From Panorpa germanica (taxonomy: Eukaryota; Arthropoda; Insecta; Mecoptera; Panorpidae), in the NCBI GenBank assembly GCA_963678705.1, contig OY783208.1, forward strand, positions 17,991,486-18,055,485: a DNA stretch of 64,000 nucleotides, in the 5' to 3' direction. The position numbers and the translations under genes are program-made. Position 1 is the stretch's first letter. The number at the start of each line of letters is the position of its first letter. Shown one piece after another: positions 37,903 through 50,214 of the stretch. Below the pieces are notes generated by a model. It searched no databases, was not told where the DNA came from, and was given only the letters and a program-made list of their open reading frames with translations.

Positions 37903-39160
37903 TTAAAACTACTTAAAAACACACATTTAGTAGTAATACCATTTTCTTGCGACGAATGTAGTAAATCGTTCACAAGATTAAATCAATTAAAACTACTTAA
38001 AAACACACATTTAGTAGTAATACCATTTTCTTGCGACGAATGTAGTAAATCGTTCACAAGATTAAATCAATTAAAACTACTTAAAAACACACATTTAGTA
38101 GTAATACCATTTTCTTGCGACGAATGTAGTAAATCGTTCACAAGATTAAATCAATTAAAACTACTTAAAAACACACATTTAGTAGTAATACCATTTTCTT
38201 GCGACGAATGTAGTAAATCGTTCACAAGATTAAATCAATTAAAACTACTTAAAAACACACATTTAGTAGTAATACCATTTTCTTGCGACGAATGTAGCAA
38301 AATGTTCAGTCATTCAGATTTATTAAAACGTCATAAGATGTCTCATTTAGTTGTAAAACCATTTTCTTGCGATGAATGTAGTAAATCGTTCACAAGATTA
38401 AATCAATTAAAACTACTTAAAAACACACATTTAGTAGTAATACCATTTTCTTGCGACGAATGTAGCAAAATGTTCAGTCATTCAGATTTATTAAAACGTC
38501 ATAAGATGTCTCATTTAGTTGTAAAACCATTTTCTTGCGATGAATGTAGTAAATCGTTCACAAGATTAAATCAATTAAAACTACTTAAAAACACACATTT
38601 AGTAGTAATACCATTTTCTTGCGACGAATGTAGTAAATCGTTCACAAGATTAAATCAATTAAAACTACTTAAAAACACACATTTAGTAGTAATACCATTT
38701 TCTTGCGACGAATGTAGTAAATCGTTCACAAGATTAAATTAATTAAAACTACTTAAAAACACACATTTAGTAGTAATACCATTTTCTTGCGACGAATGTA
38801 GTAAATCGTTCACAAGATTAAATCAATTAAAACTACTTAAAAACACACATTTAGTAGTAATACCATTTTCTTGCGACGAATGTAGTAAATCGTTCACAAG
38901 ATTAAATCAATTAAAACTACTTAAAAACACACATTTAGTAGTAATACCATTTTCTTGCGACGAATGTAGTAAATCGTTCACAAGATTAAATCAATTAAAA
39001 CTACTTAAAAACACACATTTAGTAGTAATACCATTTTCTTGCGACGAATGTAGTAAATCGTTCACAAGATTAAATCAATTAAAACTACTTAAAAACACAC
39101 ATTTAGTAGTAATACCATTTTCTTGCGACGAATGTAGCAAAATGTTCAGTCATTCAGATT
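37903..39160 (+). repeat. 840-bp higher-order repeat
   Basis: The pattern B-A-B-A7 (10 units, 840 bp) is present twice or nearly so. The same CAA-to-TAA nonsense change occurs at 37900-37902 and 38740-38742, and the B units with the Gln-to-His change (FSHSD) start at 38302 and 39142, exactly 840 bp apart in each case. Confidence 0.85.
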
Positions 39161-42100
39161 TATTAAAACGTCATAAGATGTCTCATTTAGTTGTAAAACC
39201 ATTTTCTTGCGATGAATGTAGTAAATCGTTCACAAGATTAAATCAATTAAAACTACTTAAAAACACACATTTAGTAGTAATACCATTTTCTTGCGACGAA
39301 TGTAGCAAAATGTTCAGTCATTCAGATTTATTAAAACGTCATAAGATGTCTCATTTAGTTGTAAAACCATTTTCTTGCGATGAATGTAGTAAATCGTTCA
39401 CAAGATTAAATCAATTAAAACTACTTAAAAACACACATTTAGTAGTAATACCATTTTCTTGCGACGAATGTAGTAAATCGTTCACAAGATTAAATCAATT
39501 AAAACTACTTAAAAACACACATTTAGTAGTAATACCATTTTCTTGCGACGAATGTAGTAAATCGTTCACAAGATTAAATCAATTAAAACTACTTAAAAAC
39601 ACACATTTAGTAGTAATACCATTTTCTTGCGACGAATGTAGTAAATCGTTCACAAGATTAAATCAATTAAAACTACTTAAAAACACACATTTAGTAGTAA
39701 TACCATTTTCTTGCGACGAATGTAGTAAATCGTTCACAAGATTAAATCAATAAAAACTACTTAAAAACACACATTTAGTAGTAATACCATTTTCTTGCGA
39801 CGAATGTAGCAAAATGTTCAGTCAATCAGATTTATTAAAACGTCATAATTGTCTCATTTAGTTGTAAAACCATTTTCTTGCGACGAATGTAGTAAATCGT
39901 TCACAAGATTAAATCAATTAAAACTACTTAAAAACACACATTTAGTAGTAATACCATTTTCTTGCGACGAATGTAGTAAATCGTTCACAAGATTAAATCA
40001 ATTAAAACTACTTAAAAACACACATTTAGTAGTAATACCATTTTCTTGCGACGAATGTAGTAAATCGTTCACAAGATTAAATCAATAAAAACTACTTAAA
40101 AACACACATTTAGTAGTAATACCATTTTCTTGCGACGAATGTAGCAAAATGTTCAGTCAATCAGATTTATTAAAACGTCATAATTGTCTCATTTAGTTGT
40201 AAAACCATTTTCTTGCGACGAATGTAGTAAATCGTTCACAAGATTAAATCAATTAAAACTACTTAAAAACACACATTTAGTAGTAATACCATTTTCTTGC
40301 GACGAATGTAGCAAAATGTTCAGTCAATCAGATTTATTAAAACGTCATAATTGTCTCATTTAGTTGTAAAACCATTTTCTTGCGACGAATGTAGTAAATC
40401 GTTCACAAGATTAAATCAATTAAAACTACTTAAAAACACACATTTAGTAGTAATACCATTTTCTTGCGACGAATGTAGTAAATCGTTCACAAGATTAAAT
40501 CAATTAAAACTACTTAAAAACACACATTTAGTAGTAATACCATTTTCTTGCGACGAATGTAGCAAAATGTTCAGTCAATCAGATTTATTAAAACGTCATA
40601 ATTGTCTCATTTAGTTGTAAAACCATTTTCTTGCGACGAATGTAGTAAATCGTTCACAAGATTAAATCAATTAAAACTACTTAAAAACACACATTTAGTA
40701 GTAATACCATTTTCTTGCGACGAATGTAGCAAAATGTTCAGTCAATCAGATTTATTAAAACGTCATAATTGTCTCATTTAGTTGTAAAACCATTTTCTTG
40801 CGACGAATGTAGTAAATCGTTCACAAGATTAAATCAATTAAAACTACTTAAAAACACACATTTAGTAGTAATACCATTTTCTTGCGACGAATGTAGTAAA
40901 TCGTTCACAAGATTAAATCAATTAAAACTACTTAAAAACACACATTTAGTAGTAATACCATTTTCTTGCGACGAATGTAGCAAAATGTTCAGTCAATCAG
41001 ATTTATTAAAACGTCATAATTGTCTCATTTAGTTGTAAAACCATTTTCTTGCGACGAATGTAGTAAATCGTTCACAAGATTAAATCAATTAAAACTACTT
41101 AAAAACACACATTTAGTAGTAATACCATTTTCTTGCGACGAATGTAGTAAATCGTTCACAAGATTAAATCAATTAAAACTACTTAAAAACACACATTTAG
41201 TAGTAATACCATTTTCTTGCGACGAATGTAGTAAATCGTTCACAAGATTAAATCAATAAAAACTACTTAAAAACACACATTTAGTAGTAATACCATTTTC
41301 TTGCGACGAATGTAGCAAAATGTTCAGTCAATCAGATTTATTAAAACGTCATAATTGTCTCATTTAGTTGTAAAACCATTTTCTTGCGACGAATGTAGTA
41401 AATCGTTCACAAGATTAAATCAATTAAAACTACTTAAAAACACACATTTAGTAGTAATACCATTTTCTTGCGACGAATGTAGTAAATCGTTCACAAGATT
41501 AAATCAATTAAAACTACTTAAAAACACACATTTAGTAGTAATACCATTTTCTTGCGACGAATGTAGTAAATCGTTCACAAGATTAAATCAATTAAAACTA
41601 CTTAAAAACACACATTTAGTAGTAATACCATTTTCTTGCGACGAATGTAGTAAATCGTTCACAAGATTAAATCAATTAAAACTACTTAAAAACACACATT
41701 TAGTAGTAATACCATTTTCTTGCGACGAATGTAGCAAAATGTTCAGTCATTCAGATTTATTAAAACGTCATAAGATGTCTCATTTAGTTGTAAAACCATT
41801 TTCTTGCGATGAATGTAGTAAATCGTTCACAAGATTAAATCAATTAAAACTACTTAAAAACACACATTTAGTAGTAATACCATTTTCTTGCGACGAATGT
41901 AGCAAAATGTTCAGTCATTCAGATTTATTAAAACGTCATAAGATGTCTCATTTAGTTGTAAAACCATTTTCTTGCGATGAATGTAGTAAATCGTTCACAA
42001 GATTAAATCAATTAAAACTACTTAAAAACACACATTTAGTAGTAATACCATTTTCTTGCGACGAATGTAGTAAATCGTTCACAAGATTAAATCAATTAAA

Positions 42101-43800
42101 ACTACTTAAAAACACACATTTAGTAGTAATACCATTTTCTTGCGACGAATGTAGTAAATCGTTCACAAGATTAAATCAATTAAAACTACTTAAAAACACA
42201 CATTTAGTAGTAATACCATTTTCTTGCGACGAATGTAGCAAAATGTTCAGTCAATCAGATTTATTAAAACGTCATAATTGTCTCATTTAGTTGTAAAACC
42301 ATTTTCTTGCGACGAATGTAGTAAATCGTTCACAAGATTAAATCAATTAAAACTACTTAAAAACACACATTTAGTAGTAATACCATTTTCTTGCGACGAA
42401 TGTAGTAAATCGTTCACAAGATTAAATCAATTAAAACTACTTAAAAACACACATTTAGTAGTAATACCATTTTCTTGCGACGAATGTAGTAAATCGTTCA
42501 CAAGATTAAATCAATAAAAACTACTTAAAAACACACATTTAGTAGTAATACCATTTTCTTGCGACGAATGTAGCAAAATGTTCAGTCAATCAGATTTATT
42601 AAAACGTCATAATTGTCTCATTTAGTTGTAAAACCATTTTCTTGCGACGAATGTAGTAAATCGTTCACAAGATTAAATCAATTAAAACTACTTAAAAACA
42701 CACATTTAGTAGTAATACCATTTTCTTGCGACGAATGTAGTAAATCGTTCACAAGATTAAATCAATTAAAACTACTTAAAAACACACATTTAGTAGTAAT
42801 ACCATTTTCTTGCGACGAATGTAGTAAATCGTTCACAAGATTAAATCAATTAAAACTACTTAAAAACACACATTTAGTAGTAATACCATTTTCTTGCGAC
42901 GAATGTAGTAAATCGTTCACAAGATTAAATCAATAAAAACTACTTAAAAACACACATTTAGTAGTAATACCATTTTCTTGCGACGAATGTAGCAAAATGT
43001 TCAGTCATTCAGATTTATTAAAACGTCATAAGATGTCTCATTTAGTTGTAAAACCATTTTCTTGCGATGAATGTAGTAAATCGTTCACAAGATTAAATCA
43101 ATTAAAACTACTTAAAAACACACATTTAGTAGTAATACCATTTTCTTGCGACGAATGTAGTAAATCGTTCACAAGATTAAATCAATTAAAACTACTTAAA
43201 AACACACATTTAGTAGTAATACCATTTTCTTGCGACGAATGTAGTAAATCGTTCACAAGATTAAATCAATTAAAACTACTTAAAAACACACATTTAGTAG
43301 TAATACCATTTTCTTGCGACGAATGTAGTAAATCGTTCACAAGATTAAATCAATTAAAACTACTTAAAAACACACATTTAGTAGTAATACCATTTTCTTG
43401 CGACGAATGTAGCAAAATGTTCAGTGATTCAGATTTATTAAAACGTCATAAGATGTCTCATTTAGTTGTAAAACCATTTTCTTGCGATGAATGTAGTAAA
43501 TCGTTCACAAGATTAAATCAATTAAAACTACTTAAAAACACACATTTAGTAGTAATACCATTTTCTTGCGACGAATGTAGTAAATCGTTCACAAGATTAA
43601 ATCAATTAAAACTACTTAAAAACACACATTTAGTAGTAATACCATTTTCTTGCGACGAATGTAGTAAATCGTTCACAAGATTAAATCAATTAAAACTACT
43701 TAAAAACACACATTTAGTAGTAATACCATTTTCTTGCGACGAATGTAGCAAAATGTTCAGTCAATCAGATTTATTAAAACGTCATAATTGTCTCATTTAG

Positions 43801-44309
43801 TTGTAAAACCATTTTCTTGCGACGAATGTAGTAAATCGTTCACAAGATTAAATCAATTAAAACTACTTAAAAACACACATTTAGTAGTAATACCATTTTC
43901 TTGCGACGAATGTAGTAAATCGTTCACAAGATTAAATCAATTAAAACTACTTAGAAACACACATTTAGTAGTAATACCATTTTCTTGCGACGAATGTAGT
44001 AAATCGTTCACAAGATTAAATCAATTAAAACTACTTAAAAACACACATTTAGTAGTAATACCATTTTCTTGCGACGAATGTAGTAAATCGTTCACAAGAT
44101 TAAATCAATTAAAACTACTTAAAAACACACATTTAGTTGTAAAACCATTTTCTTGCGACGAATGTAGTAAATCGTTCACAAGATCAAATCAATTAAAACA
44201 ACATAAAAACAAACATTTAGTTACAACACCATTTTCTTGTGGTTTATGTAATATATGTTTCTCAACTGCAGGTACTCTAAAGAGACATCAAAAACGTAAT
44301 TTACATTAG
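43801..44309 (+). pseudogene. 3' end of zinc-finger gene 4 after the array
   Basis: After four last A units comes a finger with complete ligands (CSKSFTRSNQLKQHKNKH), then a terminal finger CGLCNICFSTAGTLKRHQKRNLH and a stop at 44307-44309. The same final finger ends gene 5, so genes 4 and 5 share a C-terminal type unlike the EPLVKL tail of genes 1, 2, 3 and 6. No ATG starts this frame; it is the displaced tail of gene 4. Confidence 0.75.
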
Positions 44310-45984
44310 GTTGAGTAAGTCGTTTTTACATATCCTAACTTATTCCTATTAGTTTTACTGTATAAAGTTTATTGAATAAATATTGGTAGAACGACAAAGG
44401 ACCCTGAACCGATTTTATGTGGTAAGGGACATCCTTTTCTTCTTAGTTAATTCCGTTAATGGTTTGTACTACATATTTAGATGTAAAATAATAATTTATC
44501 TATATATAAGGAATGATGTAGATCTGCAGAGGGTTAGGGGGTATATATACAGATTGGAGCTTAACAAAAGAAGACAGTCTTATTTCAAAACTCAATAACC
44601 ACACTTTAAAACTAAAATTCAAAAGTAGTTTAAGTACCTTAATAATTGTAAAAGAAAGTTAAAACATAAATTTTTGATACTTCGGCGTTCTCTCGGAGAG
44701 CCCGAATAAATTCACGATAAACTAATTGGTAACTCTGTTATATGTAATTTTAAGATATTTTTTCTGTTTAACTTTATTTTATTAATATATTGTTTTTAAA
44801 TGTGTGTTTGTTTTTTTATCATGTCAGTAATATATCCTTAATTTTCCTATGTCCAATGTGCATTGCGTAACTCTAGATTCCGGTAAATAATTATTATTCT
44901 TATTAATGTTTTTGAGACACTTGTACGCTTTGTATTGAACGCAAAACTGTCTGAGATCGGACCGAATCAATAGTTATATTTAACTGTTTTGGTTTTTTTT
45001 GTTATTAATGTTCATTATTTTATTAGCTGCTTTCCTAATTTACAGCTCATATTTAAATTAGGTGGCGCTGGGAAATAACGTTTTAAAAATTAGATAAAAT
45101 ATAAAGTAAAGAAATTTAAATAGTAAATATAAATAAGGACTCATCCCGCAACAACACCATATCCTGTTGCTGTCTTATCCTTTAGCTTTTTCTGATTTTT
45201 TTACACAATTAATAGACGCCTCAGGCAATATGCTCGTTGTCAATTTAACTACCCCTTGAATAACATACCCCATACTCCAACTGACTTATACTCCATCTCT
45301 TAAAACTAAATCAAACCTTATATTGATTCAACATTTAACTATATTCAATTAATTTGTATGTAACTAATTGTTTTTCATTTGTGAACTAATAACCATGTAT
45401 TCTAAATAAAAGAAGACATCATGGTTTTATTTCTCCGAGGACATCCTTGTCCACTGTCTTCTGAGATCATCTGCTGCTATTTTTTATTATCGTGTTTTAA
45501 TTACTACATTTTTAGGGCCCCTTGAGGGTAAACAAGTTGGTCTGATTACGAAATCTTCACGAAATAAAAATCTTTATTACTTTTAATAGTTTTTGATGTT
45601 GGTACGGCAATTTTAAAAATAAACAATTGTACACAAAAACAGTTGTTGTAAAATTGTTTATTGGTAAGAATTATTTCTCAAAGAAATAAATGTTTATTCT
45701 TAAAAATACCATCGTTGATGTGACGTCCGATGCTTTGACAACATTCCTGGAATCTCAGATGAAGGTTTCAAATAACTTTATGAAGAAGAGGTCTGGAAAT
45801 CGACGAAATTTTCACTCGCTTTTATTATTAAACTAAATGATAAATTATATTATATGTTTTATAAAAACGTTTATTTATTTTTACTTTGTATTCTTCGGAC
45901 ATAATAACTATTTTAATCTTCTAAGATGCAAATCAAGAAGAAAATTTAATATTTATTGAACTACAAATTATCTATTACATTTAT
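44310..45984 (+). other. 3' flank of gene 4 and intergenic DNA
   Basis: Parts of 44310-45470 match the 3' flank of gene 5 (49578-50150), for example AAGTCGTTTTTAC and AAAAGAAGACATCA. The stretch 45500-45690 is a partial copy of the GGGCCCC-landmark block. I see no gene. Short open frames such as 44383-44598 lack support. Confidence 0.5.
44375..44380 (+). promoter_or_regulatory. Candidate poly(A) signal AATAAA
   Basis: It lies 66 bp after the stop of the gene 4 tail. A paralogous AATAAA in the same context (TAAATATTGGTAG follows) lies after gene 5 at 49652-49657. Conservation between the two supports a role in 3' end formation. Confidence 0.4.
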
Positions 45985-47600
45985 TGGCAAAATGGTAGCG
46001 TCAAATAAGTTGTCTCGCGGGGGTTTGTTGCGCCTCCTAAGGTGGCGGATCGAGGAAGCTCGCTAGCTTGGTGGAGAGTGGTAAACTACATATCACACAC
46101 ATACACTCGTATGCGTAGCTGTTGTATAAACGAGATGGAGAATATACGGACGTGGCGTACAATGCATTAGAATTTTATATAACGTTGTATCACTTTAATT
46201 AAAGAGAGAAAATGCCATTTTTAGTTCCAATAGCATCCACTTGTTGTTGTTCATTTATTCAAGGCGACTTAGTGCTTATTGTTGCGGGTGTTTAATTGGA
46301 ACAAACATTACTTTTTAAAGCTGTACCTTCATCCATACTTTTTCAGTTATTTTCTTAAAATTTGTTTTCATTTCTTATGTGAATTTTATAAATTTAATTT
46401 TGTTTTTAATTTTATTCAAAAAAAATATTTTTATGATTTAAATTAAATAGGGATTCTTGGAAATAGAAATCCATTAAAATGGGCTAGTGTCCTATGTCTT
46501 AATTTCTATAAAAGTGTACTATATATTGATAAAGTGGGTTACTAGAACCTCAAATGTTCAAATATTTTTTAATAACTCCTTATATTTCAGGAGATATTAA
46601 CAATTAAAAAAGTCATTTTGTCCTTTTAATTATTAAAGGGATTCAACGTTGTACACATTCCAAGTGCATGTGACATCACAATCCTTGTGTAAGTTTACCA
46701 ACCTTACAGCTAATAAATCTCTGCTATATGTATTTATATATCAAAATATCAAATATTATTTACAGCTATTTCAAGGAACAATCAAATTTCAATTCTGCCT
46801 TAGCAGGGTTAAATAAAATAAAAACTTATTATTCTTTAATTTGACTTGATTATTTGTTTACCAACAGCTACAAAACATTACCACAGCACTGACCTACTCA
46901 ACAAATAACTGACGTTAAAATGTATTCACTTCATACAAATATGGCTGACCATTTCTAGCGCTAAAACTACAATTCAAACTTTTAATTGCTATATTTCCGT
47001 CCACATTTAGATATTTAATAAAATAGACACGCCAATACACATTTATTAACATTAATTTCAATCAACAATTGAAAAATCGACCACTAAGAAATGAGGACAT
47101 AAGTCCATTGTCAACCATATCAAAAGTTCTACATTTTATGCTAATTAGTTGGTATCAATTGGGCACATCATGCGAGAGCAGAACTTTATGAAGTGTTGAA
47201 CTGTGCGAGGCACTGCTGTACTTGGAACATTCAATGCCGCATTATGCTCTCTTGTGCCGTAATTGGAGAACATTCAATATGTCCAATTCTTGACCACGGT
47301 CTGGACTCTTTGCAACACTTTTACAAACTGTTTCGATGTTTTGTGTTAAACGACGGTCAATGTGTCTCAGATCACTAACCGGTACAGTCTCCTTGAATTT
47401 CTTAATTAATTTCTTCACAGTCGCTTAATTTAAATCACAGTGTTGGCCTTAATTTGCATAAACGTTGCGAATTGTAACAGCCAAGCCTTCATTATGCTTA
47501 AAACATTACTTAATAATGAATACAACACATTTTAGTAATAATTCATTAAACGGACAGGACGGCAAATATTGAAAATATTTAAAAAAAACATGTTTCTTGG
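45985..47600 (+). repeat. Upstream segmental-duplication block (copy 2)
   Basis: It is homologous to 1-960 at the start of the window, with an inverted-repeat element (46478-47109) inserted. It leads into zinc-finger gene 5 as its partner leads into gene 1. Confidence 0.8.
46478..47109 (-). mobile_element. Inverted-repeat element, copy 6 (with empty-site comparison)
   Basis: Ends are AATGGGCTAGTGTCCTATG and TGAGGACATAAGTCCATT. The homologous position in copy 1 of the block (about 475-510, GGAAATAGTAATCCATAATA then TTGTCAACCATATC) lacks the element, while here the same two flanks are about 640 bp apart. This is direct evidence that the family transposes, and that this copy went in after the block was duplicated (or was lost from the other). 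Confidence 0.75.
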
Positions 47601-48295
47601 CTTAACGATTAAAAAGACAAAAAAATTACTCTGGTAATGAGCTTGTAATCCTCAAGTTTATTGAGAGATTTACACATAAATTATAAATTTGGAAAGAGAT
47701 ATTGTATTATAACAAAATAAAATTTAAATCAGTCGGGGTAAGAATATTTAAGTTCAAAAATCCCGCTAAAATTATTTCAACATCCAGAAATGAATACTCC
47801 CACGATTAATAACCTCATAAAATCTTAAACCGAAATATCTTCATTTTGACAACTTAAATAAAAGGGTAAGGTCAAATAACTGTATTTGCAACTAATTCAA
47901 TTAATATTTTACTAAAATAAACGCTGCAGATTTTTTATATAAGTTTCTAAGTTAATACATAATACGCTATTATATTTAAATGAATTTTAATTTTTATAAA
48001 TAATTACTTTATATTTTATAGAGTAAGATACTAAAAGTTAGTGGTTCATTGATTAAGTGGTTGAATCTTGCTTTTAATAGGAACTTTATTTACTTAATGT
48101 TTTAGCATAAATTTCTTACAGAATAGTTTTTACATTAATTTGACTTAATTTCATTTATTTTTATTATGTCACAAAGTTTTGTTTCACTTTTTACTCTTTT
48201 CAAATTTATTTCTTTAACCAAAATTTTTTATTTTATAAATAATTTATAAATTTAATTTTTTTGTTTTTACTAAACTTCAAATTGTTCTACATATA

Positions 48296-49577
48296 ATGGA
48301 GGACTGCAAATTAGAACAAATAAAGCTAGAAGTTGATGTGGGATTAACTGAACAAATAGACCCGGAAAATTTAAACGGAGATATTAAAATAGAAATAGAA
48401 GAAGGACGAGTCGTCATAGAAGCAGCGCTATATGATGAAATAAAAACTGAATTTAAAGAAGAACCAGAATATAGTACAGATGAAGCTACACATTTACCCC
48501 ATGATGACTACTTTATTAAACTGGAAGTTCTTGAGCAACAACTTCAAAGTGAAATTAATACGAACGTGAAGCCTTATACCTGTGATGTATGTAACAAATT
48601 GTTGGACACTAAGGGAGAAGTCAGAAAACATTTGCGTGTACATTCAGCAAAGAAACTACATTCTTCTAATACATGTAGTAAAATATTTGCTAATTCCTCA
48701 AATTTAAAACGACATAAAAACACACATTTAGGTGTAAAACCTTTTTCTTGCTACGAATGCAGTAAAACATTCAGTCTATCATCTTATTTAAAACAACATC
48801 AAAACACACATTTAGATTTAAACCCATTTTCTTGCAATGAATGTAGTAAAACGTTTAGTGGATCATCAGAATTAAAACGATATAAAAACACACATTTAGA
48901 TGTAAAGCCATTTTCTTGCGATGAATGTAGTAAAACGTTTAGTCAACCAATTCAATTAAAACTACATAAAAAATACACATTTAGGTTTGAAACCATTTTC
49001 TTGCGACGAATGTAGTAAATCGTTCACAAGATCAAATCAATTAAAACTACATAAAAACACACATTTAGTTATAAAACCATTTTCTTGCGACGAATGTAGC
49101 AAAATGTTCAGTCAATCAGATTTATTAAAACGTCATAAGATGTCTCATTTAGTTGTAAAAACATTTTTTTGCAATGAATGTTATAAAACGTTCAGTCAAT
49201 CAATTCAATTAAAACAACATAAAAATACACACTTAGGTGTGAAACCATTTTCTTGCGACGAATGTAATAAATCGTTCACTAGGTCAAATCAATTAAAGCA
49301 CCATAAAAAGACACATTTAGTCGTAAAACCATTTTCCTGCGACGAATGTAGTAAAACGTTCAGTCTATCATCTAATTTAAAACGACATAAAAACACACAT
49401 TTAACGTTAAAACCTTTTTCTTGCGACGAATGCAGTAAAACGTTCAGTGAATCAATTGTATTAAAACGACATCAAAACACACATTTAGGTGTAAAACCAT
49501 TTTGTTGTGGGTTATGTAATAAATGTTTTTCATCTTCTAGTTCTTTAAAGAAACATCAAAAACGTAATTTACATTAG
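48296..49577 (+). pseudogene. C2H2 zinc-finger pseudogene, gene 5 (holds the array's progenitor pair)
   Basis: The ATG at 48296 opens 239 codons. An extra A in a run of A (48968-48973) shifts the frame in finger 5, giving a stop at 49013-49015. The finger frame continues from about 48987 to a stop at 49575-49577. There are twelve fingers in all. Finger 2 lacks its first Cys (HSSNTC) and finger 4 has Tyr for His (KRYKNTH). The upstream acceptor reads TTTTTAC instead of TTTTTAG. Fingers 6 and 7 (CSKSFTRSNQLKLHKNTH and CSKMFSQSDLLKRHKMSH) are the single-copy equivalents of array types A and B, with all ligands present. The single insertion alone could be a sequencing error, but acceptor and ligand losses agree with decay. 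Confidence 0.75.
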
Positions 49578-50214
49578 GTTAAGTAAGTCGTTTTTACCGT
49601 TCCTAACATAACTTGTGTTTATATTTGCATTACTTTTTCTATATGAAGCTTAATAAATAAATATTGGTAGGAACAAAGGACCCTGTAACGTTTTTATGTG
49701 GTATGGGACATTCATTTCTTCTTAGTTATTTCATTTATTGTTTTGGTTCATTATTCATACTACATGTTTAGACGTAAAATATCGTAGTGTTCCTTACTAA
49801 AACATCTAAACCGTGGACAAAACAGAAATACGTCAGCAGTGTGTCTTACACTGTTTGTAGTTGTTGTAATGTCTTGTCGTTGTCTTTTCCTTTAGTTTTC
49901 TCTGGTTTATGTTACACAATTACTCAATTAATTTTACTCTATTTAACTACCTCACCTGGCTTCTAACTGGCTCATCTATTAAAACTAAATTAATTATTAA
50001 ACAAATACAAATCAAACCTTATTCTAATTGAACATTTAACTATATTCAATTAATTTGTATGTAACTAATTGTTTTTCATTTGTGAACTAATAAATGTGAA
50101 TTCTAAATAAAAGAAGACATCAAGGTTTTATTTCTTCGAGGACATCCAAGTCAGGACATCGGTGTATTAATATTTAAGGTTTTAAATTATTCCCTACAAC
50201 TGTATTGGAAATAG
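49578..50214 (+). other. 3' flank of gene 5
   Basis: It is homologous to the 3' flank of gene 4 as far as about 50150, and contains the AATAAA candidate at 49652. No coding sequence is seen. Confidence 0.5.

Larger units (their letters stand above)
28213..44136 (+). repeat. Zinc-finger-derived tandem array (about 190 units of 84 bp)
   Basis: The basic unit encodes 28 residues, one finger plus linker. By block lengths I count 185 units from 28289 to 43800, which fits exactly 185 x 84 minus 26 one-base deletions in B units and 2 in A units, plus four A units to 44136. Type A reads CSKSFTRLNQLKLLKNTH, with Leu where the first zinc His should be. Type B reads CSKMFSQSDLLKRH. In 27 B units (including the first, ending at 28288) the following bases are CATAATTGTCTCATTTAG, causing a stop. 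Fifteen B units keep CATAAGATGTCTCAT and stay open. Units are nearly identical in bases, so amplification is recent. No frame runs through the array. Confidence 0.97.

Noticed and set aside
28443-43800. A series of separate small genes in the array starting with MSHLVVKPF
   Set aside because: The apparent start is TTG in the frameshifted B unit, not ATG, and the frames are fragments of one repeat unit. They are not individual genes.
28270-43800. TCTCATTTAG after each broken B unit as a splice acceptor that removes the frameshift
   Set aside because: The bases resemble an acceptor, but the same TTTAG occurs in normal fingers, and I see no good donor (only weak TA/GTAATA) at a sensible phase.
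28213-44136. CRISPR-like array
   Set aside because: Units are head-to-tail copies with no unique spacers, encode zinc-finger motifs, and lie in a eukaryotic gene context.
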